Notes: generated by a model not told the origin, from the sequence alone. Positions 42,906 to 52,738 are shown, counted from the first letter of the stretch. The stretch: 64,000 bases of DNA from Thalassotalea euphylliae (GCF_003390375.1 NZ_QUOT01000001.1:2046001-2110000), one strand, 5' to 3'. A program made the numbers and translations.

Positions 42906-44939
42906 ATGAAGCTGTATATCGCCGAAAAACCTAGCCTAGGACGAGCCATCGCAGATGTGCTTCCCAAGCCGCATAAAAAACAGCAAGGTTATATTCAAGT
43001 AGGTAACGGCGATATTGTCACTTGGTGCATTGGTCATATTTTGGAGCAAGCTGAGCCTGAAGCTTATGGTGAGCACTATAAGAAGTGGCAGCTTGAACAC
43101 TTGCCGATTATTCCTGACAGTTGGCAATTAAAACCTAAGTACAAAACCAAAAGCCAACTGACTGTGATCCGCAATTGGCTGAAAAAAGCGGACGAAGTTG
43201 TTCACGCCGGCGATCCTGATCGTGAAGGCCAATTACTGGTCGATGAAGTGCTTAATTATTTAAAGCTCACTAAAACGAAAACCGCAGCGGTAAAGCGTCT
43301 CTTAATTAGCGACTTAAACCCAGCTGCAGTGAAAAAAGCCCTTAACCAATTGAAGTCTAATCAGGCTTTTATGCCGCTATCGGTTTCAGCGTTAGCACGC
43401 AGCCGAGCCGATTGGCTTTATGGCATTAACCTGACCCGCGCGCTAACCATTCAAGGGGGCAAAGCTGGCTATCAAGGAGTGTTGTCAGTGGGCCGTGTAC
43501 AAACCCCAGTGTTGGGGCTAGTGGTCAATCGCGATCGCGAAATTGCTAACTTTGTTAGTAAGCCTTTTTATGAGGTGGAAGCCAAATTAACGCTTAACCA
43601 AACCGCATCCGCGCCAAACATCATGGCCAAATGGCAACCGAGTGAAGCCTGCCAACCCTACCAAGATGGAGACGGACGAGTAGTAGTAAAAGCGCTGGCA
43701 GAAAATGTGGTGAGCCGCATTCACCAGCAACCAGCGCAAGTTACAGAGCTGACAAAGCAAGACAAGCAACAAAACGCACCACTGCCTTATAACTTATCAG
43801 CCCTGCAAATTGATGCGGCTAAGCGCTATGCCATGAATGCTAAATTGGTGCTAGACGTTTGTCAGGCACTGTATGAAAAACATAAACTGATCACTTACCC
43901 AAGATCAGATTGCCGTTATTTACCCACCGAGCATTTTAGCCAAGCGCCACAAATACTTGCCATGCTAAAAGACAGCCAACTGCCACTGGCAAAGCAGTTA
44001 GGCGATGCCGATCCCAAACGCAAAAGTCGCGCTTGGCAAGACAGTAAAGTGGGCGCTCATCACGCGATTATTCCGACCACCAAATCGCCAGCTAAGCTCA
44101 ATTTAAATAACTTTGAGAAAAATATTTATCAACTGATTTGCCGTCAATATGCGGCGCAGTTTTTTCCGGCTTATTGCTATCAGCAGATTAAAGCGAGTTT
44201 TTCGATTGCTGGTGGGCTATTTACCGCTAGCACCAATATAGTGTCACAACTGGGTTGGAAATCGCTGTTTACTCCCTCAAAAAATAGCAAAGAGGAAAGC
44301 ACGAAAGCAGAGCAAGCTATACCTACCAGTGCAGAGGACGCAACACCTACCAGTAACAAAGAAGATAACGATGAACAGCAAAATAACAATCCTGCACTAG
44401 CAAACTTAACCCAAGGGCAAACCTTATTTTGCCAACTTGGGCACTTACGGGAAAAACAAACCGAGCCACCAAAGCATTTTACCGATGCGTCTTTACTTGC
44501 CGCCATGACCGGAATTGCCCGCTTTGTTACCGATAAACCCCTTAAAGCCATCTTAAAAGAAACTGATGGTCTAGGCACTGAAGCGACCCGCGCTGGGATT
44601 ATCGACTTGCTATTTAAACGTGGCTTTTTACAGCGCCAAGGCAAACAAATTCATGCTACCGACACAGGAAAAGGATTAATTGATGCCTTGCCAAGTGATT
44701 GCACACAGCCAGATATGACCGCACGTTGGGAGTTATCACTTAACCAAATTGCCGATAAAGCCTGTAGTTATGGACAATTTATGCAGCCCATTGAAGGCTC
44801 ATTACACGGCTTGGTTAATTTGCTTAGCCAGCAATTGCCAAGCTCATTACAAGGGCTGAAAAGTCCACAAAAACCCGCTTATAAAAAACGCCGAAAAACG
44901 TCAAATACCAAGCGTAAATCGAGCACAACTAAAAAGTAA
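42906..44939 (+). CDS. topB: DNA topoisomerase III
   Basis: The 677-residue type IA topoisomerase starts with the Toprim domain (KLYIAEKPSLGRAIADVL, then acidic H-A-G-D-P-D-R-E-G-Q-L-L). The active-site Tyr lies in LITYPRSDCRYLP, and ISDLNPAAVKKAL and LSVGRVQTPVLGLVV are typical of TopB. Near residues 455-495 there is a Ser/Thr/Asp/Asn-rich insert with a small tandem repeat (IPTSAED, TPTSNKED). The C-terminus is very basic (KRRKTSNTKRKSS) and may contact DNA. It relieves replication and recombination intermediates. Confidence 0.93.
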   Translation: MKLYIAEKPSLGRAIADVLPKPHKKQQGYIQVGNGDIVTWCIGHILEQAEPEAYGEHYKKWQLEHLPIIPDSWQLKPKYKTKSQLTVIRNWLKKADEVVHAGDPDREGQLLVDEVLNYLKLTKTKTAAVKRLLISDLNPAAVKKALNQLKSNQAFMPLSVSALARSRADWLYGINLTRALTIQGGKAGYQGVLSVGRVQTPVLGLVVNRDREIANFVSKPFYEVEAKLTLNQTASAPNIMAKWQPSEACQPYQDGDGRVVVKALAENVVSRIHQQPAQVTELTKQDKQQNAPLPYNLSALQIDAAKRYAMNAKLVLDVCQALYEKHKLITYPRSDCRYLPTEHFSQAPQILAMLKDSQLPLAKQLGDADPKRKSRAWQDSKVGAHHAIIPTTKSPAKLNLNNFEKNIYQLICRQYAAQFFPAYCYQQIKASFSIAGGLFTASTNIVSQLGWKSLFTPSKNSKEESTKAEQAIPTSAEDATPTSNKEDNDEQQNNNPALANLTQGQTLFCQLGHLREKQTEPPKHFTDASLLAAMTGIARFVTDKPLKAILKETDGLGTEATRAGIIDLLFKRGFLQRQGKQIHATDTGKGLIDALPSDCTQPDMTARWELSLNQIADKACSYGQFMQPIEGSLHGLVNLLSQQLPSSLQGLKSPQKPAYKKRRKTSNTKRKSSTTKK

Positions 44940-45042
44940 CAAACTCACAAGCATCAATCACTTAATGAGGCATTATCACCTTATCTCGAAGATTGCCGCC
45001 TGAGCGCGGAGAAACGCCGTTCCTTGGCGAGACTTTAACAAA

Positions 45043-45075
45043 ACAAACACTAGACAAACACTAGACAAACACTAG
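45043..45075. repeat. Three perfect 11-bp tandem repeats
   Basis: The unit ACAAACACTAG occurs three times without gaps. It lies in the convergent gap between topB and the PEP-CTERM gene, so it is not coding. A slippage-prone tract is the simplest reading. Confidence 0.85.
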
Positions 45076-45110
45076 GGCAAACTAACCCTTGATAAGTGCT
45101 AAGCAATAAT

Positions 45111-45899
45111 CTATTTAAACCACTTTTTGCGTCGAATGCATAGCGCGGCGAACGATAGTGCAAACAAACTCAACATGCTTGGTGTCGGGATCGTTGCTAC
45201 TTCGCGGACTAACCATGTCCCTACTGTGGCATTAGCAAATTGCGCAGTATTGGTACCAGTAAATGACAGGATATCGGTAACGTTATCGCTGATCTGAAAA
45301 CTAGTTTGTCCATCCAAAACAAAAGGGGAGCTAAACCTGCCACGATTACCCACGGCATTATTTGTAAATCCGCGCGTTTCACCTATGTTGGGTAAATTTG
45401 GATTTATGTCAAAAATAATGGCACCGCTATCTTCCGATGCCTCATGCACAGTGTCACCAAAGGCAAGAATAAACTGCTCAGTGAGATCGCTTGAGCCGTT
45501 TCCTATCGTTACTTGCTCATCACCAGCTAAAGTGAGACCAAAAAACGTTCCAAATAAGCCGGCAAGGTCTGAATTCGCCACGGTTGACCAACCACTACTT
45601 AAGTCTGGCGTGAGACTTAGCACGTCATTCAACGCTCCACTATTTGTGGTCAACAAACTAGAAGAATTGTTTAATCGTCCATCATCGTTCAAATCGGCGA
45701 CAAGGCTGTTATAAGAAATACCATTGGTAACAGACAGATCTAACCACTCCCAAATACTGCCATCACTTCGATATTCAAGAACGGTTAAGCCATTGTCTTC
45801 AAAATTATTGTCAACGCCTATCATCGCCGCTTGTGAGCTGACTGATAGACCAGCGAGAAAAATCGTACCGACTAATGCTACTGACTTCAAAAAATTCAT
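45111..45899 (-). CDS. PEP-CTERM-like exported protein (variant sorting tail)
   Basis: The 262-residue protein has a signal peptide (cleavage near SQA). Its C-terminus has P-T-P-S, a hydrophobic helix (MLSLFALSFAALCI) and R-R-K-K-W-F-K, the layout of a PEP-CTERM exosortase signal but with TPS instead of P-E-P. The body has DGSIWEWLDLSVTNGISY, which resembles the third PEP-CTERM protein here at NNLEWLQWSVTDGMS. Exosortase cuts such tails and the protein is exported, often with exopolysaccharide. No exosortase gene is in the window. A regulator box lies about 200 bases upstream. Confidence 0.75.
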   Translation of the reverse strand: MNFLKSVALVGTIFLAGLSVSSQAAMIGVDNNFEDNGLTVLEYRSDGSIWEWLDLSVTNGISYNSLVADLNDDGRLNNSSSLLTTNSGALNDVLSLTPDLSSGWSTVANSDLAGLFGTFFGLTLAGDEQVTIGNGSSDLTEQFILAFGDTVHEASEDSGAIIFDINPNLPNIGETRGFTNNAVGNRGRFSSPFVLDGQTSFQISDNVTDILSFTGTNTAQFANATVGTWLVREVATIPTPSMLSLFALSFAALCIRRKKWFK

Positions 45900-46323
45900 A
45901 AAAATTCCTTATTTACTAACCACATATAATAACTACACCAAACAACTGCATCCAGTAGTCAGATCAAAAGCGCCTAATCACTTCCTGCTTTTTGGCTAGC
46001 TGTCCAATCGACTAGTACTACAATCAATAGAGAGGCGAGTGACTAGCTATGCAAGGATTGCGGCGCAGACCTAATCCGACAAATACAGGCTAACAACAAA
46101 ATATGGAGGGAAAATGGAGATAAACTCACTGATTTAAGTCAAAAAATGCTTTCGAGAAGAAATTTTTTATAAGAGGGAATGGCGGTGCCTTATTGGCTCA
46201 GCCATTAGCTTAACTCTGGCCTAATAGCTAACAGGAAAAGTAGCTATTAGACCTATGATTTAGAGATTTGCTCTTAGTGGCTAAACCAAAAGGTTTAGCG
46301 GCTTAAAGGCTTGGTAACTAAGC
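45900..46323. other. Promoter gap of the first PEP-CTERM gene
   Basis: Apart from the shared direct-repeat box at 46097-46119, I see no gene or hairpin in this gap. The distance from box to start codon (about 200 bases) is longer than at the other copies. Confidence 0.5.
46097..46119 (-). promoter_or_regulatory. PEP-CTERM regulon box 1
   Basis: Minus strand: CTCCATTTTCCCTCCATATT then TTG. Two TCCAT half-sites are 11 bases apart, as expected for an OmpR-type tandem site. The flanking TAACAACAAAATATGGAGG (plus strand) is identical to box 2 over 19 bases. Confidence 0.65.
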
Positions 46324-46974
46324 CTATTGATGAACAGAATTTACTTTCCACAACCTTAACGCCGCTAACGCGAGCACAAAAACCGCAATAGAACTAGGCT
46401 CAGGTACTGGTGTTGATGTCGCACTAATCACTTGAATACTATCAATATTCAAGCCATTAACTGAACGGTCAAAAATAGAGGCATTGCGATGACCTGTACG
46501 GACAAATAATTGATCAAAGCCACCACCTTCAAAGCCCAGCACGCCTTGCTCTTTCTTGCCAATGTCGAGCGCCCCTTCGAATACGACTTGACCGTCGTTC
46601 CACAGGCTGTAATGCACCGCCTGATTATTTAAGTTGGGGCCAAGAAAAAGAAACTCTAACGCAGTAAATTCAGCGCCACTTGCCATGGTGATTTCGGTAT
46701 AGCCATAATCCCCACCATTGGGAAGCCAAGAGCGCTCGCCTTCAATGCTTGAGCTCAAGATAATATCATTTCCCGCTTGCGCGAAAATTTGGCGCACTTG
46801 AATTCCATCTTCTTCGTAATAGTTTTTACCGCTTTTAAAGGTATTACTAAAGCCTTCAAAGCCGTTAAAATGCGTTAGGTTTGACTCATCAATAAAATCA
46901 GTGGTGTTAACCATTAGCCCGGCATTGACAGCAAATGCAATTAAATAGGCGCATAAAAAAACAAGCTTGGTCAT
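46324..46974 (-). CDS. PEP-CTERM exported protein
   Basis: The 216-residue protein has a signal peptide (cleavage near AVNA) and the standard C-terminal PEP-CTERM signal: STPVPEPSSIAVFVLALAAL followed by a short basic tail. The body is a beta-rich unrecognised domain containing two Trp and many Asn and Gly. It starts 15 bases after the end of the upstream PEP-CTERM gene, so both form one operon under box 2. Confidence 0.85.
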   Translation of the reverse strand: MTKLVFLCAYLIAFAVNAGLMVNTTDFIDESNLTHFNGFEGFSNTFKSGKNYYEEDGIQVRQIFAQAGNDIILSSSIEGERSWLPNGGDYGYTEITMASGAEFTALEFLFLGPNLNNQAVHYSLWNDGQVVFEGALDIGKKEQGVLGFEGGGFDQLFVRTGHRNASIFDRSVNGLNIDSIQVISATSTPVPEPSSIAVFVLALAALRLWKVNSVHQ

Positions 46975-46989
46975 ACGCTTACCCTCAGT

Positions 46990-47778
46990 TTACGACAAGG
47001 GTTTTGCACGGCGCGTGCAAACCAAAGCAATTAACCCAAATGCAACGAGCACTAGTGGCGCAGGCTCAGGAACTGCGGTTGATTCAGTCGAGCGAACAAG
47101 TGCGACACCCAAATCTTCACGAAAACCATCAGTTAAAAATTCACGATAATTTACGGCTGTCGCACCATTGTAATCTTGCATTATTCCCCGCTCAAAATCG
47201 AAATCATCACGGACAAAGGCAATCTTGTAGTAGTCATCACCACCACTAAAACCAAATAGCGCGCCGGCATATTGCATAGAAAGGCCATTCTCATTTAATG
47301 AGAACTCTAAATAGGTATTGCCAAATAGAGAAACAAACATCAGCTCTCGATCATCAGCAGCCTCAGTTCTGCCATCAGAGCCTGAGTTGTGAGATTGATC
47401 AACTTCACCACCCTCACCCCAAGTAAATTGGCCATAACTAAAATCAAAGGTGTTAAACAAGTCAGACATTTGAGCAGTAGAGGCTAACTGCCAGCCATCA
47501 TTAGCATAGGTTGATAACGCTTGATCGATAGACATGCCATCTGTAACTGACCATTGCAGCCATTCAAGGTTATTGCCAGAGTCGGTGACAATATTGGAGT
47601 CACTATCAAGCGAATAGTCGCTGATAAGCCCAGCAGAACTGGTTGGCGAAACTAGGCTAGCAATACTCAGCATAATGCCTAAGCCTAATTTAAATGAGGC
47701 TAACCAAAATGAGCTTAGTTTGAGTGCGTTACCTTTCTTGTTTACCACCTTTAGAGATGTATTAGATGTCATCGCCAT
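46990..47778 (-). CDS. PEP-CTERM exported protein
   Basis: The 262-residue protein has an unusually long N-terminal lead before the signal helix (K-L-G-L-G-I-M-L-S-I-A-S-L-V-S). The C-terminus is a classic PEP-CTERM signal, AVPEPAPLVLVAFGLIALV with a CTRRAK tail. The NNLEWLQWSVTDGMSIDQAL region resembles the 45111-45899 protein, so the two are likely paralogs. The box at 47827-47848 is 49 bases before its start codon. First gene of a two-gene operon. Confidence 0.85.
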   Translation of the reverse strand: MAMTSNTSLKVVNKKGNALKLSSFWLASFKLGLGIMLSIASLVSPTSSAGLISDYSLDSDSNIVTDSGNNLEWLQWSVTDGMSIDQALSTYANDGWQLASTAQMSDLFNTFDFSYGQFTWGEGGEVDQSHNSGSDGRTEAADDRELMFVSLFGNTYLEFSLNENGLSMQYAGALFGFSGGDDYYKIAFVRDDFDFERGIMQDYNGATAVNYREFLTDGFREDLGVALVRSTESTAVPEPAPLVLVAFGLIALVCTRRAKPLS

Positions 47779-47826
47779 TTCCTTGCAAAAAAGTTGTTAC
47801 TAAAACCGATAGCTTAAAATTAACAA

Positions 47827-47848
47827 CAAAATATGGAGGAAAAGTGGA
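47827..47848 (-). promoter_or_regulatory. PEP-CTERM regulon box 2
   Basis: Minus strand: TCCACTTTTCCTCCATATTT followed by TG, with TCCA half-sites 11 bases apart. Ends 49 bases before the start of the PEP-CTERM operon, a typical place for an activator. Confidence 0.7.
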
Positions 47849-47990
47849 TAGCTATGAGGTATTTGTAAGTTTTTTTGGAAAAAACACTAAGGCATAAGTC
47901 ACATAAGCCAAAATTCAGACAAGGCAAACAGGAGCAAGCTATCAGGTCTTGCTCTGGTCAGATAAATCAAGCAAACGGCAGTTACCTAAT

Positions 47991-49673
47991 TTACTCGATG
48001 CGTATGCGCTCACCTTCGGCGTTAAGCTCCGCCACAATACCGGATAAAGAGGTGTCGTTGATAAGATCTTCAGCTTCATCAATGTCTTGGCTTATTTGGT
48101 ATAAGGCTTGTGGCTGACCATCTAAAGCAAGCAGTTTGTAATCTTGATTCCTCACTGACCAGCCCGTTGCGCCATCGCGAATAAATTCAGTGTAATTAAA
48201 TTGGCGCAGTGGCTGCTCAGCGCTGCTCAGTAGCGCGTAAAAGCTATAGCTGTTATTGATTTGACTGGCCGTGCTCTGCTCACTCGCCGCGCCAACAAAC
48301 TGGCTAATAGTGGCAAAAATATCAGTGCTATTAATGAGCGCATCTTCTCGCTGATTTTCGCGCTCCACACCAAAGCCAGCGGCTAGCATCGGCACCCTGA
48401 CCCCGCCTTCGTATAGTGAGTTTTTACTGTGGCTGCTACTAAAAACACGGGTATCAATCACACCGCCTGGCGTGCCATTATCCCCTAAATAAATAATTAA
48501 GGTGTTGTCTCGCTCATCTTCTGGCAGCGACGCCAATAGCCGCCCAATTTCACTGTCCATCGCTTCAATCGCGGCCAAATAATATTCCCGTCTGTTGCTT
48601 TGGATATCTGATGCCGTGCCAGTTAAATGCGAACGCGAGTGCAGTTCAGCGGGCGGTAAATGAAATGGCGAATGCGGAGCTACGTAAGCGAGCCATAAAA
48701 ACCACGGGTGTTCTTGCTGGTTTTGCTCTGCCAGCCAATCAACAGCAAGATCGGTAATTCCTGAGGTGTGATAGTCCATGCGTTCACTGGTTTGCCCCAT
48801 TTCCGTTAGTTGCCATTGGTAGTAATCATCAATTGTGCCGGCGATAGTACCAGCATAATAATCCACGCCACTGTCAGTGGGGTGGGATAAATCTGGGTTG
48901 GCACCACCTAAGTGCCATTTACCAATCACTGCGGTTTGATAATCGCTGTCGATGCTTTTTATTTGTCTTTGCAGGGTATTCGTATTGGCATCCATTACCG
49001 CAGGAACAAAATCAACACCGCTGTTAATGCCGTGCAGCCCAGTAATTATGGTTGCTCGTGTTGTGGTGCAGGCAGGGGTAGCCCAGACATTGTCGAATAC
49101 TAATCCTTGAGCAGCCAAGGCATCCAAGTTAGGGGTCACGGGTAAATCTATCGAGAGGTTGTATTGCGCAGAAGCATCAAGCCCTTGGTCATCAGCAATG
49201 ATCAGTAAAATATTGGGTTTACCAGCACTGTTTTCATCAGAAGTGAGCGCAATAACAGTATCACTTTCGGCGCTGGTAACGGTTTCTTGAAAGTTGTCGC
49301 CATCGGTATATTGGATCTGCACAGATAAGCTGGCACCGATATCTTGCTCGGTTATTTGATAACTAGTTGACGTTGCGCCAGAAATCGCTTGATGACTGTT
49401 ATCGACAAAGCGACGCCACTGATAGCTGAACTGACCCAGCCCATTTGCATCTGCCAAGTTTTGGCTTAAACCCAAGGTTTGCCCAACAACTGCCTCGCCA
49501 ACTAGCGTGATACTGCCAGTTGGCGCACTGTTTGTTGGTGTAGGGTTAGTGGGTGCCGGACTATCAGGTACTACGGGTGTTGGCTCGTTGGCGTTACTCG
49601 ACTCGCCACCACCGCCACAGGCGGTAAGCAAAACGAGTAGATAAGCTGTCATTAACACCGGATACTTCATCAT
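47991..49673 (-). CDS. Sulfatase lipoprotein, possible atypical active-site motif
   Basis: The 560-residue protein has a lipobox (L-L-T-A-C) and a proline-rich linker. An Ig-like N-terminal domain (about 55-140) precedes a sulfatase domain with metal-binding DDQG (161-164) and the active-site segment ACTTTRATIITG. C202 and R206 fit C-x-P/A-x-R, but the middle residue is Thr. Further typical motifs are GKWHLGG and YLGDNGT. It likely removes sulfate from an exopolysaccharide at the cell surface. It follows the histidine kinase gene by 58 bases and may be in its operon. Confidence 0.85.
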   Translation of the reverse strand: MMKYPVLMTAYLLVLLTACGGGGESSNANEPTPVVPDSPAPTNPTPTNSAPTGSITLVGEAVVGQTLGLSQNLADANGLGQFSYQWRRFVDNSHQAISGATSTSYQITEQDIGASLSVQIQYTDGDNFQETVTSAESDTVIALTSDENSAGKPNILLIIADDQGLDASAQYNLSIDLPVTPNLDALAAQGLVFDNVWATPACTTTRATIITGLHGINSGVDFVPAVMDANTNTLQRQIKSIDSDYQTAVIGKWHLGGANPDLSHPTDSGVDYYAGTIAGTIDDYYQWQLTEMGQTSERMDYHTSGITDLAVDWLAEQNQQEHPWFLWLAYVAPHSPFHLPPAELHSRSHLTGTASDIQSNRREYYLAAIEAMDSEIGRLLASLPEDERDNTLIIYLGDNGTPGGVIDTRVFSSSHSKNSLYEGGVRVPMLAAGFGVERENQREDALINSTDIFATISQFVGAASEQSTASQINNSYSFYALLSSAEQPLRQFNYTEFIRDGATGWSVRNQDYKLLALDGQPQALYQISQDIDEAEDLINDTSLSGIVAELNAEGERIRIE

Positions 49674-49731
49674 TTAACCTTATTCAACTTACGTATTTAA
49701 CTGCCATTAAGTTGCTGAAAACTTATATGAC

Positions 49732-51876
49732 TTATAGACTAAAACTAACCTTTAGCCCGCCCAGTTCACTCTGCTTTGCACTTATCTTGCCGCCATGAGC
49801 TTTAATTAAACTTTCACATATCGCCAAGCCCAATCCTGAGCCCCCCGTTTGACGGCTGCGAGAAGACTCTACTCGATATAAACGAGCAAATATCTTGCCT
49901 AGCTTGTCTTCACTCACTGTCGGTGCAGTGTCTTCAACACTAACCACGAGCTGCTGGTTTTCGATAGCTGCAGTTAGCACAATCTTGCCGGGTTTATCGG
50001 TATAAACGGTGGCGTTAGACAACAAGTTATCAATTACCTGCTTAATGCGTTCGGTATCCATCGATTTACGCGTATTAGCAAGTGCCAACTGACAGCCCCA
50101 TGCGAAACCGCTATTTTCCACTGTGCTTTGCCAGTCTGCTTGCCAGCGCTCAAATAAGGGGGAAAGTGCCACTTCTGTTAGGTTAAGTTCAATTGCGTTA
50201 GTATCAGCTTGAGCCAGTTGGTAGATGTCAGCAATTAAGCGATTAATCTCATTCACCTTGCCCGCCAGCTTGTCGTAACTGTCTTCAACATTGCTCACTA
50301 AGTCGTGTTGCAGCGCCTGAATTTGCAATTTTAAGGCAGTTAGTGGCGTGCGCAGTTCATGGGAAACATCCGCAAATAGTTGCTGCTTTTGTTGAAGTGC
50401 TTGTTCAAATAAGTCGGCTTTTAGCACCGCTAATTTACGTCGTTGAATTAGAAAAATTACCAGCACAATAAACACAATGGTTGATGCCAACATCATAATA
50501 ACAAGGCGCTGTTTAACGGCCTCTTGCATTTCTATGGCTTGTGCTTGCTCAGCCTCTTTTTGTTCTAATTGGCTAACCTTTAATTGTTCTTCTAACAGGT
50601 TTAAGTCACCTTTATAGCGCTCAGATTTTTCGCGTAGATCTTCGTTATCCAACTTCTGTTGCAGCGCAAAGCTAGTGCTTAGGTGTTGGTTTGCCTTTTT
50701 ATAGTCATTTAGCGGCTGGTAAGCATCCGCTAGCAGTTTATTCACCTCTAATTGTACAGGCTCCAATGACAACTCATCAGCAATAGCAAGGGCACTTAAC
50801 AGTTGCTTTAGGGCTTGCTGGTGATCCTGTTGTTCCAAGCTATATTTTGCTTTTTCAATATCAACTGACATGATCTGATACTTCGACTGCGATTGTGCCG
50901 CAGTTCTTTCCGCCAGTTGTAAGCTTTTTAATTGTTCTGTTTGATCGGCAAGATCGCGATAAATTCTCGACTGTTGCAGGTAAGCCCGTGACAGTTCTTG
51001 CGGTGCCTTAATTTTGACGAGTTGTTGAATCGCTTTTTGGTTGTTTTGTAACGCCTTTGTATGTTGTTCAAGCGCGGAATAAGCGTGTGCAAGGCCCGTA
51101 TAGTCGTACGCAACATTACCCAAATCACCCAATTCTAAATCGATTTCCAGCGCTTGTTGATAATAGCTTGCCGCTTTTTCGGGTTCGTGAGAGTCGCGAA
51201 AAACATCCCCTAAATTATAGTAAACCGTTGCGCGATACCCTTTACTACCACCGCGCTCTACCGCTTCTCGGGCTTGCAATAAATATTTAATGCCATTAGC
51301 CAAGTCACCGTTATCTTTGTGTACTACACCAAGGCTATTTAACGTAAGTAACAGCCCTGTATCGTCTTTCATTTGTTTATATTGGGCTAGGGCAAGTTCA
51401 AAATGCTGTTTTGCTGCTAGAATTTTCCGTTGCGCCATTAGCGAATTACCCAACACATAGTAAGTATTGGCGAGTAAAGGTTGGTGAGAAGCTTTAGCAA
51501 TCGCTGCTGCGCGCCGTGCATATTTCTCAACTTCGCGGTGATTATTGCGTCTTGATTCAAACGACGCTTGTGTTAGCAAGCTTTCCACTTGGTATTTAGG
51601 TGGGTAATTATCAAAACCTCGCGAGACATCTTGCAGCACAGCTTCAGCTTGCTCGAATCGCCCTGTTTTCCAATAAAGTTCCGCAATACGAATTTTCGCG
51701 CTAACACGAATACCTTGATCTTGATGTTCAAACAATGCGGTTAAACGCGCTTCGTTTTCAGCAGATGGCACCTCTGTTGCCACAATTTCATCTAACAAGC
51801 CTTGATAGTTTGATTCGAAAGCGAAAGCTTGTGCCAAGGTCAATAACAGCAGTAAAGCAACAATGATATTATGCAT
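49732..51876 (-). CDS. TPR-containing sensor histidine kinase
   Basis: The 714-residue protein has a signal peptide, then about six or seven TPR-like helix pairs (residues 45-400, for example YYNLGDVFRDSHEPEKAASY and YTGLAHAYSALEQHTKALQN), a coiled coil and a membrane helix (455-480). The kinase core follows: HisKA FADVSHELRTPLTALK, N box VIDNLLSNAT and G box TGGSGLGLAICESL. The periplasmic TPR suggests it senses a protein or cell-surface state. Its start overlaps the response regulator stop (TAATG). The sulfatase follows it. Confidence 0.9.
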   Translation of the reverse strand: MHNIIVALLLLLTLAQAFAFESNYQGLLDEIVATEVPSAENEARLTALFEHQDQGIRVSAKIRIAELYWKTGRFEQAEAVLQDVSRGFDNYPPKYQVESLLTQASFESRRNNHREVEKYARRAAAIAKASHQPLLANTYYVLGNSLMAQRKILAAKQHFELALAQYKQMKDDTGLLLTLNSLGVVHKDNGDLANGIKYLLQAREAVERGGSKGYRATVYYNLGDVFRDSHEPEKAASYYQQALEIDLELGDLGNVAYDYTGLAHAYSALEQHTKALQNNQKAIQQLVKIKAPQELSRAYLQQSRIYRDLADQTEQLKSLQLAERTAAQSQSKYQIMSVDIEKAKYSLEQQDHQQALKQLLSALAIADELSLEPVQLEVNKLLADAYQPLNDYKKANQHLSTSFALQQKLDNEDLREKSERYKGDLNLLEEQLKVSQLEQKEAEQAQAIEMQEAVKQRLVIMMLASTIVFIVLVIFLIQRRKLAVLKADLFEQALQQKQQLFADVSHELRTPLTALKLQIQALQHDLVSNVEDSYDKLAGKVNEINRLIADIYQLAQADTNAIELNLTEVALSPLFERWQADWQSTVENSGFAWGCQLALANTRKSMDTERIKQVIDNLLSNATVYTDKPGKIVLTAAIENQQLVVSVEDTAPTVSEDKLGKIFARLYRVESSRSRQTGGSGLGLAICESLIKAHGGKISAKQSELGGLKVSFSL

Positions 51877-52547
51877 TAGCTAGTAGGCTCTTGGTTAAAA
51901 CGATAGCCAGCACCATAGACCGACTGAATATGAGCAGGGTCTGCACCATTTTGCTTAATTTTTCTTCGTAAGTTCTTGATATGGCTGTCAACAGCACGGT
52001 CAGTGATATCACGATAATCGGCATAAATAAGCTCGATAATCTGATCTCGCGAAAATACGCGATTAGGCGCGTTGTAGAGTAAGGTAAATAATTTAAACTC
52101 ACCTAATGTAAAATCCACCATCGCACCGTTAAAACTTACGGTAAGCTGCTCTTCATCAATTACCCAGGGCTGATAATGCACTTGTCCTTCTGTTCGTCGC
52201 AGTAGCGCTTTAATTCTTAGCAGCAACTCCTGAATATCAAAGGGTTTGCACAGGTAATCATCAGCACCAGTTTCTAAGCCGGCGAGTTTATCGCCTTGCT
52301 CAACCAAGGCGGTAAGCATAATAACTGGCACATTAAACGATTGACGAATTTCTTGCGTGCACGTTAAGCCATCAACATTAGGCAGCATAATGTCCATAAT
52401 AATCAAGTCAGGCTGATTCAATTGCACCGCGCCAATCACTTCAGCGCCATCGTCAACGTGGACAACATGATAGCCTTCATTGCGCAGAAATAGCTGAATC
52501 AACTCAACAATATCGGCGTCATCTTCGACAAGCAAAATAGTTTTCAT
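51876..52547 (-). CDS. OmpR-family response regulator
   Basis: The 223-residue regulator has a receiver domain with D-D-A-D at the start, Asp in LIIMDIMLPNVDG, VIMLTAL and LCKPFD, then an OmpR-type winged helix (FTLGEFKLFTLLYN, DRAVDSHIKNLRRKI, VYGAGYRF). It is the first gene of the regulator-kinase(-sulfatase) unit. Two copies of the TCCAT direct-repeat box lie upstream, so it is the best candidate to bind that box and control its own operon and the PEP-CTERM genes (inference). Confidence 0.9.
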   Translation of the reverse strand: MKTILLVEDDADIVELIQLFLRNEGYHVVHVDDGAEVIGAVQLNQPDLIIMDIMLPNVDGLTCTQEIRQSFNVPVIMLTALVEQGDKLAGLETGADDYLCKPFDIQELLLRIKALLRRTEGQVHYQPWVIDEEQLTVSFNGAMVDFTLGEFKLFTLLYNAPNRVFSRDQIIELIYADYRDITDRAVDSHIKNLRRKIKQNGADPAHIQSVYGAGYRFNQEPTS

Positions 52548-52583
52548 ATGAAATTTAGTCCCTAGCCTTTACTATTAAAGGAT

Positions 52584-52605
52584 CAAAATATGGAGAAAAT
52601 ATGGA
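52584..52605 (-). promoter_or_regulatory. PEP-CTERM regulon box 3
   Basis: Minus strand: TCCATATTTTCTCCATATTT and TG. The two half-sites are near-identical 11-mers (TCCATATTTTC and TCCATATTTTG). It ends 37 bases before the response regulator start. Confidence 0.7.
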
Positions 52606-52738
52606 AGCGATTGCGGCAATTCCTAGTGTTTTAGTATCTAGTCAGGTCGCTAAAAGACAATAAACCAATAACGTAAACTTGTTTTAGATTACCCCTTGAG
52701 TAATAAGAATAAAAGATTTCATATTCTGAATAAGCCAA

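Noticed and set aside
44180..44644. Minus-strand frame of 154 codons inside topB
   Set aside because: It is a shadow of the conserved topoisomerase frame.
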